This document shows, piece after piece, positions 7,952 to 16,089 of a stretch of DNA of 32,721 nucleotides. The notes beneath the pieces were generated by a model, which saw nothing but the letters and a program-made list of their open reading frames with translations, did not search any database and was not told where the DNA came from. Both the position numbers and the translations under genes were made by a program. Position 1 is the first letter of the stretch, and each line of letters begins with the position of its first letter. This stretch comes from Saccharothrix coeruleofusca (GTDB lineage Bacteria > Actinomycetota > Actinomycetes > Mycobacteriales > Pseudonocardiaceae), in NCBI RefSeq assembly GCF_014648515.1, contig NZ_BMRG01000002.1, forward strand, positions 680,471 through 713,191. The letters run 5' to 3'.

Positions 7952-8699
7952 TCATGCGGGCTTCAGCCCTGGCAGGTACCCGCCTGCGACGCCGCGCACG
8001 GCGGTGTCGGCGAGTTTCCTGACCTGGTCGGCGGGAACCGGGACGCCAGGGTTGGCCTGGTGCCAACGCAAGGCGTCCTCCCGCTCAAGGCCCTTGGGCA
8101 TCTCTCCGGCCAAGTAAGGCTGGACGTAGACCGGGGTGTTGGGTTCGCTGCGCCAGCTGTCAGCGAGGGTGCCGACGTCCACGGCGTCGTAGCCCGGGGT
8201 GTCCAGCAGCGCGGCCACCCGCGCCTTGGCAGCGGTGTCGTCGCCGGCGACGGGAAGGGCACTGCAGTCGGGATCACCCGCGGGTCGCGCCCGGCTGCCG
8301 AGGCTGATGCAGGCGATGTTGTTGAACGCCTTGACCACGAGGGAGTCAGCCAGGTGCTGCTGCACCAGTTGGCTCGAGGTCAGCTCGTTCGAGTCCAGTT
8401 CCGGAATGCGGCCGTCGCGTTGCGGGTAGCAGTTCAACGCGTCGATCACGATCTTGCCCGCCAGAGCCTCCGCCGGGAGCAGGCGGTAACCGCTGAGCGG
8501 GATGGCCGCCACCACGAGGTCACCATCCCGCGCGGCGTCGGCGGGGTACCGGCACGGGCGTGCTCGCCCAGGTCGGCAACGAGATCGGCGAGGGTGTCGG
8601 GGCCGCGGGAGTTGCTCAGGACGACGTCCAGGCCGGCGGCAACAGCCAGGCAGCCCTCCCTCAGGCGATCGGCGGGTGCGGCGAACCCATGCCGCCCTG
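7952..8699 (-). pseudogene. NADPH-dependent F420 reductase-like gene, frameshifted at 5' end
   Basis: The last 200 residues, read from about 8553 down to the TGA at 7952, are in one frame. They match the F420-dependent NADP oxidoreductase-like family: DGDLVVAAIPLSGY, KIVIDALNCYPQRDG, SLVVKAFNNIACISLGS, LPVAGDDTAAKARVAALLD. The N-terminal Rossmann part lies in two other frames. LAVAAGLDVVLSNSRGPDTL and ADLVADLGEHARAG run in one, and GGMGS, the remains of the glycine motif, in another near 8690. At least two single-base shifts are needed, and the first residues are missing where a TetR fragment begins. A functional protein is unlikely unless the shifts are sequencing errors. Had it been intact, it would have bound NADP(H) and perhaps reduced an F420-like cofactor or a small carbonyl. 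Confidence 0.72.
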
Positions 8700-9076
8700 C
8701 AGGGCGCGCCGATCCGTCTGGCCGAGACCGCCCGCACGAGGATCGACGAGCTGATCAACTTGGTGACCGTCCTCGGCGACGACCCCGAGAGCGGGACCCG
8801 ACAGGGTCGTTGCAGACTTTCCTCACCGTTCTCGCCAAGCACGCCAGCCTGTACCGCGGCTTGCTCGGACCGCAGGGAAGCGCCCGCGTCATCAACCGCG
8901 TCCAGCGCCGCATCGCGGGCGCGCTCGTCGGGGTGGCCACCGACTGGCTGCAGCGCGACTGCCCGCACACACCGTCGGAGATGGCCATGCTCACGTGGCC
9001 CCTTCTCTCCGTCTGCGGCTCCGGCGCGTACGCACCCGACACGTCCGCCTCGGCCGGGACAAGCATGAACCGCTGA
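8700..9076 (+). pseudogene. TetR-family regulator remnant, C-terminal ligand domain only
   Basis: The plus strand first reads IRLAETARTRIDELINLVTV, LGDDPES. It then shifts by one base near 8800 into LQTFLTVLAKHASLYRGLLG, GSARVINRVQRRIAGALVG and TPSEMAMLTWPLLSVCGSG. The HxxLYRxLLGxxGS and PxEMAxxxWPLL pattern is that of TetR C-terminal domains. No helix-turn-helix precedes it; the upstream DNA is instead the opposite-strand reductase remnant. The regulator is therefore broken twice, by loss of its DNA-binding domain and by a frameshift. It may once have regulated the neighbouring reductase. Confidence 0.62.
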
Positions 9077-9269
9077 ACCTGCGACCTGACGAACGTGCCC
9101 GGTGGTCCGGACCGGGAACGCGTGACAGACCGTGGTCAAGGTTCGAGAGCCGCGATGGCGTCGGACCGAGGAAACACCAGCTGGAGCGAGGCGCCGCCAG
9201 GTGGTGGCCGGTCGCGCCGTCAACGCGGTCGCCGCCGATTCCCGACCCGTTTCGCACGGTGGATGGCGG

Positions 9270-10001
9270 TCACACCTGGTTGCGGCCACCGTCGATGAAC
9301 AGTTCGCTTCCTGTGACGTAACTGCTGTCGCCGGAAGCAAGGAAGAGGACAGCGGTGGCGACCTCATCGGGTTGTCCGACCCGGCGCAGGGGGATGCCGG
9401 CGGCACCTGCTTCCTGGTAGGCGACGGCGTCAGCGTTTTCCGGGTGGGTGTTGATGTAGCCGGGGCTCACGACGTTGACGCGGATCTCCCGCTCGCCCAG
9501 TTCGACCGCCAGGGTTCGGGCAAGCGACCGGACACCGGCTTTGGCAGCACCGTAGACCGACAGACCGGGTGCGCCCGCAGAGCCGGCCGCGGAGGACATC
9601 AGGACGACCGAGGCGCCCGGTTTCAGCAGTGGCAGCAGGACCTGCACGGTGAAGTAGGTGGCGCGGAGGGTGCCTGCGACGTCCTCGTCGAAGGCCTGCG
9701 GTGTGGTGGTCCCGAACGGGGCGAACCGCCCGGTGCCGGCATTGGCGAACAGCACATCCAGACCTTGACCGTGGGCGTCGACAGCGGCGTGCAGGCGGTT
9801 CAGGTCGTCGGCGTCGGTGACATCGCCCAGCACACCGGTGGCGGCTGAGCCCAACTCGCCGACGGCCGCGTCCAATGGCGCGGCCCGCCGGGCAGTGAGG
9901 AACACCCGTGCCCCCTCGCTGACGAATCGCCGAGCGGTGGCGAGTCCGAGTCCCGCAGATCCACCGGTGATGACCGCCACTTTGCCAGCCAATTTGCCCA
10001 T
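9270..10001 (-). CDS. Short-chain dehydrogenase/reductase
   Basis: A 243-residue classical SDR from ATG 10001. Motifs are TGGSAGLG (12-19), FANAG (86-90), the catalytic serine pair in LMSSAAG (136-137), YGAAK (150-154) and a C-terminal FLASGDSSYVTGSELFIDGG. This is the fabG-like layout of NADPH-dependent ketoreductases; the substrate is not visible. The promoter reads TTGAAA-N17-TACGAT and ends seven bases before the ATG, so the transcript is probably leaderless, and the ribosome binding site is accordingly poor. A 16-bp element shared with the monooxygenase operon overlaps the -35. A start further upstream (10049) would place that element inside the gene and is rejected. Confidence 0.93.
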   Translation of the reverse strand: MGKLAGKVAVITGGSAGLGLATARRFVSEGARVFLTARRAAPLDAAVGELGSAATGVLGDVTDADDLNRLHAAVDAHGQGLDVLFANAGTGRFAPFGTTTPQAFDEDVAGTLRATYFTVQVLLPLLKPGASVVLMSSAAGSAGAPGLSVYGAAKAGVRSLARTLAVELGEREIRVNVVSPGYINTHPENADAVAYQEAGAAGIPLRRVGQPDEVATAVLFLASGDSSYVTGSELFIDGGRNQV

Positions 10002-10363
10002 AGCTCTGATCGTAGGCAGCCGAAGTCGAGATTTCAAGGTTGATTTCATTCTTGAACTCAGTTAGCGTCGGCATGACAGAAGTTGCGGATATTCACGGAA
10101 GACGGCTTGCCGAAGCACGGATCACGCTGCCGGTGTCAGGTTTCCCCGCCTCACCGGGCAGCATCACTCTGACGACTGAATCGCATCGACCGCGACTCGT
10201 CATGGCCCCATAACGCCCGTTAAGCCATTAGCGCTGATGATCACAGCCAAGCGCTTCGATGATCGGCACGCCCACACCAGCGCGACCGATGCGCTGGGAC
10301 AGCCTCGTTGGTCAAGTTGTACCCAGCCACCGAACACCAACGTGGCCACGGGGCGGCAGGAGG
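10002..10363. other. Intergenic region with promoter and one doubtful 46-codon frame
   Basis: Apart from the SDR promoter and operator, this stretch holds an ATG frame at 10073-10213 (46 codons plus stop, MTEVADIHGRRLAEARITLP) on the plus strand, with no ribosome binding site. It is not similar to anything I know. A weak 5-bp dyad TAACG-cc-CGTTA lies at 10211-10222. The rest, next to the end of marR, shows nothing I can name. Confidence 0.35.
10009..10056 (-). promoter_or_regulatory. SDR promoter with MarR-type operator candidate
   Basis: On the minus strand the -35 TTGAAA (10032-10037) and -10 TACGAT (10009-10014) are 17 bp apart. The element TGAAATCAACCTTGAA (10033-10048, minus strand) covers the -35. 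Together with a TTCAAG box at 10051-10056 it makes an outer TTCAAG/CTTGAA dyad with a 12-bp spacer. A one-mismatch copy of the element lies at 11926-11941. Confidence 0.65.
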
Positions 10364-10879
10364 TCAGGACCGTCGCATAGCTCTTCTCAGCAACGAGCCC
10401 GTACGCCCGTCGTCCACCTGGTCGGCGATCTGCCTGCCGATGTCGCGCAGCGCGGTCACCTGGTCGGGACTGAGCGCGTCGAACACGTACCGCCGGACCG
10501 TCTCAACATGGCCCGGCGCTGCGCGTTCGACCAGGGCCATGCCCACGTCGGTCAGCGTCGCCTCGACGTAGCGGCCGTTCTCGGCGGAGGGCGCCCGCGT
10601 GATCCAGCCGCGTTGCTCAAGGCGTTTGGCGACGTTGGACAGCCGGGAGCCGGAGCCGTTCACGTGCTGCGCCAGCTCACTCATCCGCAGGCGGCGGCCG
10701 GGTGACATGGACAGCGCGGCGAGCACCAGGTACTCGAAGAACGAGATGCCGCTGTCGCGCTGCAACTGGGTGTCGATCTCACTCGGCAACCTGACCATCA
10801 GCCAGGACAGCGAGATCCAGGCATCATGCTCGTCCGGCGACAGCCAACGCGGTTCGTTCCGGCCTTCCACGCCACTCAC
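10364..10879 (-). CDS. MarR family transcriptional regulator
   Basis: Starting from GTG 10879 the product has 171 residues. It shows the MarR winged-helix core: SFFEYLVLAALSMSPGRRLR, MSELAQHVNGSGSRLSNVAK, RLEQRGWITRAPSAENGRYV, with a wing and then dimerisation helices (ERAAPGHVETVRRYVFDAL, SPDQVTALRDIGRQI). The frame is open back to 10948, where GTG and ATG codons overlap the stop of the monooxygenase gene. A translationally coupled start there would add 22-23 non-conserved residues, so the start is uncertain. Being the second gene of the monooxygenase operon and near two matching operators, it likely represses both that operon and the SDR gene in response to a small ligand. Confidence 0.9.
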   Translation of the reverse strand: MSGVEGRNEPRWLSPDEHDAWISLSWLMVRLPSEIDTQLQRDSGISFFEYLVLAALSMSPGRRLRMSELAQHVNGSGSRLSNVAKRLEQRGWITRAPSAENGRYVEATLTDVGMALVERAAPGHVETVRRYVFDALSPDQVTALRDIGRQIADQVDDGRTGSLLRRAMRRS

Positions 10880-10944
10880 CCTAACCCGGGCGAATGGCAC
10901 CACCAGCCGCACCGCGACAGCGTCCAGCCCCCACGACACCACCA

Positions 10945-11871
10945 TCACAATGCGCCCGTCGCCGCAGGTACGAGGGCGCGAAGCTCCTCCAGCATCTCGA
11001 TCTGCGTGTCCATGTCGTCAGACGGCGGGAACGCGAACAGGACCCCGTCGATCTCCTGTTCCCGCAGTCGCTCGATGTCCTCGGCGAGCTGCTGCGGCGA
11101 GCCCGCGAGGAACGGCCGATCCCCACTTATCGGCTTGGGCCGCATGGAGTGGTTGGTCTGCGCTGTCACCGTGAGCGCAGCCGGGTTCCGGCCCACCTTC
11201 TCGGCCGTCGTCCGGAAGCGAATCGCATGGGCGACCACCCCGTCCAGGGTCCAGGCTATCGGCGAGATGCCCTCGGCGATCCGGGCCGCGCGGTCGATGC
11301 CGCCATCGGTGTTCGCACCGATGACGATCGGGATGTCACCCCGCACCGGCTTCGGGTTGATCTCGGAGGCTTCGATGGCGTAGAAGCGGCCCGCGTACTC
11401 GACGGGATCAGGTCCCCAGCAGGCGCGTATCGCCGCGATGACCTCGTCGAAGCCGGCACCGCGGCGCTTCATCGGCACGGCGGCGGCGGCGAACTCCTGC
11501 GCCATCCACCCCTGGCCGAACCCGGCGATGACCCGGCCGTCGCTGAACTGGTCGAGCGTGGCGTACCTGCGTGCCAGCACGACCGGCGGGTGAAACAGCG
11601 GGTTGACGATGTTGGTGCCCAGAGCGATGCGGCTGGTGAGTGCCGCCACGTGACTCAAGGTCTGCAAGGGCTCGAAGGTGACGCGGTAGATGTCGGGAAT
11701 GCGCTCCAGCTCACCGTCGGGACCGGGGAGCAACGGCGCCATCGGACGCAGCAGACGTTCGTACGTCCATAACGAGTCGTAGCCGAGCCGTTCGGCGGCC
11801 AGTGCGATGGTCGTGATGTTCGCCGGCGAAGCGTGAACGCCGGACACGGGCAGCATGATACCGAGCTTCAC
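10945..11871 (-). CDS. LLM-class F420-dependent oxidoreductase (TIGR03619-like)
   Basis: The 308-residue protein starts at GTG 11871 with AGGAG upstream. It has the luciferase-like monooxygenase pattern: MKLGIMLPVSG, ITTIALAAERLGYDSLWTYE, SRIALGTNIVNPLFHPPVVL, RRYATLDQFSDGRVIAGFGQ, GWMAQEF, then GDIPIVIGANTDGGIDRAAR. Actinobacterial members of this branch use coenzyme F420 (or FMN) as hydride carrier to reduce or oxidise varied organic substrates. The substrate cannot be told. The gene is followed by marR, which overlaps its stop. A clear promoter and a MarR-type element lie upstream, so expression is probably ligand-controlled. Confidence 0.92.
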   Translation of the reverse strand: MKLGIMLPVSGVHASPANITTIALAAERLGYDSLWTYERLLRPMAPLLPGPDGELERIPDIYRVTFEPLQTLSHVAALTSRIALGTNIVNPLFHPPVVLARRYATLDQFSDGRVIAGFGQGWMAQEFAAAAVPMKRRGAGFDEVIAAIRACWGPDPVEYAGRFYAIEASEINPKPVRGDIPIVIGANTDGGIDRAARIAEGISPIAWTLDGVVAHAIRFRTTAEKVGRNPAALTVTAQTNHSMRPKPISGDRPFLAGSPQQLAEDIERLREQEIDGVLFAFPPSDDMDTQIEMLEELRALVPAATGAL

Positions 11872-11904
11872 CAGATACTCCTGCGACCGAGGATGTCGAA
11901 ATCG

Positions 11905-11942
11905 ACCCTAGACACTTTTCAGCCTTGAAGTCAACCTTGAAG
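11905..11942 (-). promoter_or_regulatory. Promoter/operator of the LLM-MarR operon
   Basis: Minus-strand -35 TTGACT (11929-11934) and -10 TAGGGT (11905-11910) are separated by 18 bp. The element TGAAGTCAACCTTGAA at 11926-11941 (plus strand) covers the -35 and differs at one base from the element before the SDR gene. CCTTGAAG is repeated at 11923-11930 and 11935-11942, one helical turn plus two bases apart. Confidence 0.65.
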
Positions 11943-11949
11943 CCAGACG

Positions 11950-12338
11950 AATGGCCGCGAGGGGGTCTCCTGCGAGGGCCGCCCCGGTGGATGTCAGCTT
12001 GGCGGCAAGGTAGGTGGCCGAGCCGTCCCGGCAGACCATCCTCACGCCGGGATGCTCGCTCGGCCATCGGTCGCGGCCCTGCGGTCGGGCAGCACGTCGA
12101 CCCGTCGGTGGGCGATCGCGTCGATCAACACGGTCGCGTAGCGACGACCACGCCGCGGAGCGGGAGTCGTTGACCTCGAGCACCCCTCATAGCGGCTGTG
12201 CACTCGACCTGACCGGACACCACAGGAAGAGCAGCGTGCGGTCCTCACCGTTGTGCACGCCCAGATCCGCACGCTCGCCGAAGTCGGCTCGACCCGCTCC
12301 ACCACCACGTCAGCAAGGTGCGGAAGCAGGGCTTCCAA
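11950..12338 (-). mobile_element. ISL3-family transposase remnant
   Basis: From ATG 12338 the frame reads MEALLPHLADVVVERVEPTS, VRIWACTTVRTARCSSCGVR, SGRVHSRYEG, which is an ISL3 transposase N terminus with its CxxC zinc-finger pair. It then skips part of the domain and resumes at ATVLIDAIAHRRVDVLPDRR. A shift near 12085 leads to WPSEHPGVRMVCRDGSATYL, corresponding to the HPGVxxVCRDR segment of the family. The DDE catalytic core and the C-terminal two thirds are missing, and no terminal inverted repeats were recognised. It is a dead fragment upstream of the LLM operon promoter. The gap 12339-12448 holds nothing I can support. Confidence 0.75.
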
Positions 12339-12448
12339 CCAGTCACGATCACATACCCGCTATACCTGCCAGCAGCCACCTGAACTCGTTGATCACATGA
12401 TCAGCGACAGAACCGGCCTCGGGGGACCAGCGTTCACAGGACTTCAGA

Positions 12449-12790
12449 TCAGAACGACCCGGCCTTGGACGTCCGGCTCCCCACCCGCACGGCGGGGGCG
12501 GAGGTGAACCGGACGTCGGTGTCCTCCCCCGTCACCGCGACCGAAACCCGGTCCCCCACCGGCACCTGTTCCACCCTGGTGGGCAACTGGTAGCTCCAGC
12601 CGCGCACCTGCACGTCCTCGACCGCGGCGAACCGGAGGTGGAACCGGACCCAGTCGTGCTCGGGCGGCGCCTCCCACGTCCGACGGGCGGCTTCGTCCAG
12701 TGGTCCTTCGAAGGACGCCGTGATCGCCTGGCCGCGTTCGTCCCAGTGCAGGGCGTAGAGCTCGAACGCCGACAGGTCAGATGCGCTCAT
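12449..12790 (-). CDS. Imm50-like immunity protein (short paralogue)
   Basis: This 113-residue protein starts at ATG 12790 inside the 3' end of the upstream paralogue, overlapping by 14 bases. The segment WVRFHLRFAAVEDVQVRGWS corresponds to the HLGFLAVEDVRLSGG block of its larger neighbour, and both end with a VSVAVTGED/ARLAVSVTGES strand. It lacks the N-terminal W-x-D-R-L-L-P-G block, so it is either a divergent paralogue with its own N terminus or a partly deleted copy. Immunity proteins of this type are cytoplasmic and neutralise a cognate polymorphic toxin. No toxin gene adjoins it. Confidence 0.72.
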   Translation of the reverse strand: MSASDLSAFELYALHWDERGQAITASFEGPLDEAARRTWEAPPEHDWVRFHLRFAAVEDVQVRGWSYQLPTRVEQVPVGDRVSVAVTGEDTDVRFTSAPAVRVGSRTSKAGSF

Positions 12791-13271
12791 GGTAGGTGTC
12801 GACCTCCGGTCCGGGGACCGCCGTGTACAGCCGCTGATCCAGCCTGCTCGTGAACTCGTGCGGCCCGTCGTCCACCGCCTCCGCCGGCGAGTTGTGGACG
12901 CTGACCTTGCCGAAGCGGAACCGCTCGGCGCACGTCAGCGCCAGGCGCAGCGACTCACCGGTCACCGACACCGCCAGCCTCGCCCTCGGCCGCTGCTCGA
13001 ACTCGACCGACACAGTGGTCGGGAGCACCGTGCCACCGGACAGCCGGACGTCCTCGACCGCCAGAAACCCCAGGTGCGCCTGCACGCGACTGTAGCCGGG
13101 CACGTCCGAAGCGACCGGCAGGTCAACGCGCAACGTGCAACCAGGACCGCGACGCTCGAACCGGACCGACCGCAGCACCAGTCCGGTGAGGTCCGGTCCC
13201 TGCGGGTAGAACCGGGCCAGCGACTTCTGGTCACCCGGCAGGAGCCGGTCTGCCCAGACCGGGGTTGTCAT
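12777..13271 (-). CDS. Imm50 family immunity protein
   Basis: The 164-residue product starts at ATG 13271 with AGGAG upstream. It begins TTPVWADRLLPGDQKSLARF, YPQGPDLTGLVLRSVRFER, GPGCTLRVDLPV, then VQAHLGFLAVEDVRLSGG and VSVEFEQRPRARLAVSVTG. This is the beta-rich Imm50 pattern known from actinobacterial polymorphic toxin loci. The family protects the producing cell from a toxin domain delivered by contact-dependent or type VII-like systems. It is followed at once by a shorter paralogue, giving an immunity pair with no toxin nearby. A longer start at 13331 lacks similarity. Confidence 0.82.
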   Translation of the reverse strand: MTTPVWADRLLPGDQKSLARFYPQGPDLTGLVLRSVRFERRGPGCTLRVDLPVASDVPGYSRVQAHLGFLAVEDVRLSGGTVLPTTVSVEFEQRPRARLAVSVTGESLRLALTCAERFRFGKVSVHNSPAEAVDDGPHEFTSRLDQRLYTAVPGPEVDTYHERI

Positions 13272-13551
13272 AGCAGTGCTCCTGCGCTTCGGGGACCTGA
13301 CCGTTGCGGGTGTCGTCGCAGGGTCGCACATGGATCCTCAGGCACGTCGAAGTCGGCCACCGGCCCGCTCAGCCGAGCAGTTCGTCAAGCTCGGATCGCT
13401 GAGCCCTCGTCCCTGTCCCGCGCCCTCCCGACCCAGCACCGCGCCCCGTCCTCAGCGCCGGCCCCACGATTTGCGAACGATTGAGCCGTAGACTTCGGCG
13501 ATCAGCGCCGACGAGGTCCGGCCGTTGCGCGCGGCTGCGGGAGGAGATCGC

Positions 13552-15303
13552 ATGCAGGACCCTTCGGACTCGATGGAGATCGCCGAGCCTGAGGAGAACG
13601 GCCGGAGCGACACCGACTCACCTGCTGCGGACGATCCGACGTCCGCCTCGGACATCGACTCCACGACGTCGACGGTCCTGGTGGAGGTGCTCCCAGGGGT
13701 GGGTGTCGTCGCCGGTGAGGTCCCGCCGGAGCTGAAGCCCGACCTGATCGACTTCGGCATCGTGCCCGCTGCCGACCGCAAGCAGATCTCAGCGATCCTC
13801 GCCTCGATCGGGAACGTGTCGACCGTGGCGGGCAACCTCGGAAACGCGTTCGCCGGCGTGCAGGGGCTCTACAGGATCGGCGACACGGCACAGGCCCTGC
13901 TGAACAGCGGCGCTGCGCTGGCCGCGAAGGACGGCGGGAACCTCGGAGCGGTGATGGCTTCGGGCCGCGTCGTGCACCAGGCCCGCTTCTACCCCGTGAC
14001 CGCGGTGAGCAAGGCGCCTGTCGCGGCCTCGATCGGGCCGGCACTGGCCATGGTCGCCCTTCAGATGATGCTGAGCGAGGTCTCGGGCCTCGTCAGGAAC
14101 AACCTCGCGGTGACAAGTCAGGTCCTCACCACCATCCGCAAGGAACAGTGGGCCGAACTGACTGGGCTCGTCACCGCCGTCGATCGCGCGGTCGACCAGG
14201 CGCGAGAGATCGAGTCGGTCCCGACGTCCCTGTGGGAGGACGTCGCGGGCAGTGGAGCGCTGCTGCAGAAGCAGCTCGACCTCTACCAGGGGAACGTCCG
14301 CGACCACGTCGGGCGGATCAGCCAGCCCGACGCACGCCGCCACCGCGAATACCTGCAGACGAACGCCGAGGTCATCGCCTTCGACGTCTACGCCCTCCTG
14401 TCCTCCCTCAAGGCATGGACCGGATATCAGGCGCTGCGCGCCGCCAGGGCGAGAGCCGCTGGACGCGGAGACGCCGCCGAGGCGCAGTACGCCGAGGTCA
14501 TCGCGCGCGACACCCGCACGAAGTTCGACTCCACCCTCGCCCAGGCGACGAGCCTGGTCGACGCGCTGACGCGGGAACTGCGGATCACCGCCGAGCTCCC
14601 CGACCCCGACACATGGCCGCTGCTGGGCAAGCGGAAGGACGTGAAGGCAGCCCGCGAGATCTCCGCCCGGCTCCTGAAGGAGATCGAGCCTCTCGCCGAC
14701 ACCCTCCACCCGCCGATCCCTCCGCTCGAGGCTCCGGACGTCATCTGCGCACCCGAATCGCTGGCCCTCGAGCCGTACCTCCGCATTCTGCGATGGCTCT
14801 TCGAGGACGGCGAGACCCTGCGTGCCCTCGGCTCCTCAGACCAGCTCGAAATCCTCGGCACCGTTTCCACGATCGTCGATGGAGCGATGGAGAAGTTGGC
14901 GGCAGCGTGGGACAAGACCACAGCGAAGACACTGGTCGCCATCACGGACCGCCGCATCATCATGGCCAGGACGAACGCATTCCTCGAGCAAGCCGAGATC
15001 CGTCAGGACATCCCGATCGACCAGGTGCGATACGTCCGGGCAACGACCGCACGGGACAGTAATTCACGCCTGGCGATCGACCTCATCACGCGCGACGAGA
15101 ACATCCGGTGGCTCTTCCACGCCGACATCGACAACACCCAAGTGGACGCGCTCGCCGCCGTGCTCGCCGAGTCGATGACGATCCCGGACGCTGAACGCGA
15201 CGCGCTCCAACGGCGACGCCACGCCTCCGTCGAGACGGGCGAGAAGAGCGATACTGCCAGCACGACGTCCACCGAATCGACCGAATCTGAGGTCACAACC
15301 TGA
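13552..15303 (+). CDS. Large helical protein with C-terminal PH-like domain, function unknown
   Basis: This 583-residue protein starts at ATG 13552 behind a strong GGGAGGAG site; a TAGACT -10-like hexamer lies at 13489-13494. Residues 1-45 are an acidic, Ser/Thr-rich leader. Next comes a hydrophobic Gly/Ala-rich stretch (NAFAGVQGLY, GPALAMVALQMMLSEVSGLV) that may touch a membrane, then long helices rich in charged residues (EYLQTNAEVIAFDVYALLSS, RARAAGRGDAAEAQYAEVIA). Near residues 455-545 there is a pattern typical of bacterial PH/YokE-like domains: KTLVAITDRRIIMART, IPIDQVRYVRATT, LAIDLITRDENIRWLFHA. It ends in a Ser/Thr/Glu tail. I do not recognise the full-length family. Codon use is somewhat less GC-biased than at the right end of the window, in keeping with an accessory gene. 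Confidence 0.85.
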   Translation: MQDPSDSMEIAEPEENGRSDTDSPAADDPTSASDIDSTTSTVLVEVLPGVGVVAGEVPPELKPDLIDFGIVPAADRKQISAILASIGNVSTVAGNLGNAFAGVQGLYRIGDTAQALLNSGAALAAKDGGNLGAVMASGRVVHQARFYPVTAVSKAPVAASIGPALAMVALQMMLSEVSGLVRNNLAVTSQVLTTIRKEQWAELTGLVTAVDRAVDQAREIESVPTSLWEDVAGSGALLQKQLDLYQGNVRDHVGRISQPDARRHREYLQTNAEVIAFDVYALLSSLKAWTGYQALRAARARAAGRGDAAEAQYAEVIARDTRTKFDSTLAQATSLVDALTRELRITAELPDPDTWPLLGKRKDVKAAREISARLLKEIEPLADTLHPPIPPLEAPDVICAPESLALEPYLRILRWLFEDGETLRALGSSDQLEILGTVSTIVDGAMEKLAAAWDKTTAKTLVAITDRRIIMARTNAFLEQAEIRQDIPIDQVRYVRATTARDSNSRLAIDLITRDENIRWLFHADIDNTQVDALAAVLAESMTIPDAERDALQRRRHASVETGEKSDTASTTSTESTESEVTT

Positions 15304-15591
15304 GCAGCGCCCCGCGAATCAGGGTGCGGTCCAGGCCCCTCACCAGGGCCTGGTCCCGCCAGACGATCCGCGCGTCGCAGTCGTATCTGGCACGTACCAA
15401 CCGCACTACATCAACGAACCGCGCCCAACAACCGCCAGTCCATACCAACTGCGGCGAAGTGCCGCCAACAAGCTGAGCCTCACCCTGCCAGCGTGGTCCG
15501 GCTGTCACCCTGACCAGCACAAACAGAGAACCAGCACGTCAGGCGGTGCCGTTTACCGCCGTTCGGCACCCTTGCACGTCGTTCGACTCCG
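15304..15591. other. Gap without a supported gene
   Basis: One 75-codon minus-strand frame (15293-15520, beginning MLVRVTAGPRWQGEAQLVGG) is open here, but it has no ribosome binding site and no family I know. The sequence borders the truncated IS3 element and resembles scar DNA. Nothing else was seen. Confidence 0.35.
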
Positions 15592-15614
15592 CCGCCTGCT
15601 CCAGATCTGCTCCA
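15592..15614. repeat. 23-bp near-repeat, left copy
   Basis: The element starts CCGCCTGCTCCAGAT and ends GCTCCA. It matches 21 of 23 bases of a copy at 25557-25579 in the same orientation. It contains two tandem CTGCTCCA boxes 11 bp apart, as in arm-type recombinase sites. The IS3 remnant ends close to its right side. Confidence 0.55.
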
Positions 15615-15630
15615 CATACCGCAGTGTGAA

Positions 15631-16062
15631 GGATCCGCAGGATGCATAGGGTAGCCGCCGACTCATGGTGGATGGTGCAGATGCGGGCGGCCAAGCGCGC
15701 GTCAACTGCGGCCTAGGTCGCCTGGTCGGACGCCGTATTCCCCAGTGGTGATAGCCGCACCGGACGATGCCGATGACCTGACACAACCGCTTGACGTCAT
15801 GACACCGCCTGTAGTTGTCAACGAACTGGGAACGGTTCACTAGCGCGTCTCGCCCGCGAAATAGCGGGCCACCTTGCGCAGGGCAGTTCACGGATCCACT
15901 TGCACAGCGCGGCGTTCTCGTCCTCCGGAGAGTGTGACACGGTCGCAGGGGCAATTGGGTTGAGTTCCGGTACGTCGCCCGTCGTCGAGGCGGATCCAGT
16001 TGCACAGCGTCTCGTGGTTGATGCCGAGGTTATCGGCCACCGAAGCCGCCCGTTTAACCACC
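15631..16062 (-). mobile_element. IS3-family element remnant (orfA and orfB fragments)
   Basis: Minus-strand fragments in several frames reproduce an IS3-type element. SVADNLGINHETLCNWIRLD is the orfA helix-turn-helix, and LRKVARYFAGETR followed by a stop is the usual orfA end. Then comes FVDNYRRCHDVKRLCQVIGI, VRCGYHHWGIRRP as the start of orfB, and DARLAARICTIHHESAATLC further into orfB. Frameshifts separate the pieces and the catalytic DDE core is absent. The similarity ends near 15631, next to the 23-bp near-repeat at 15592-15614, which suggests the element was cut by recombination there. Confidence 0.75.
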
Positions 16063-16089
16063 TCTGGAAATCCCGAGTCGACGGCCGAT

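Noticed and set aside
10073-10213. 46-codon plus-strand gene candidate
   Set aside because: It starts with ATG but lacks a ribosome binding site and any similarity, and it lies just beside the SDR operator.
15293-15520. 75-codon minus-strand frame
   Set aside because: It has no ribosome binding site and no recognisable family, and it overlaps the end of the PH-like gene. I could not link it to a transposase or integrase.
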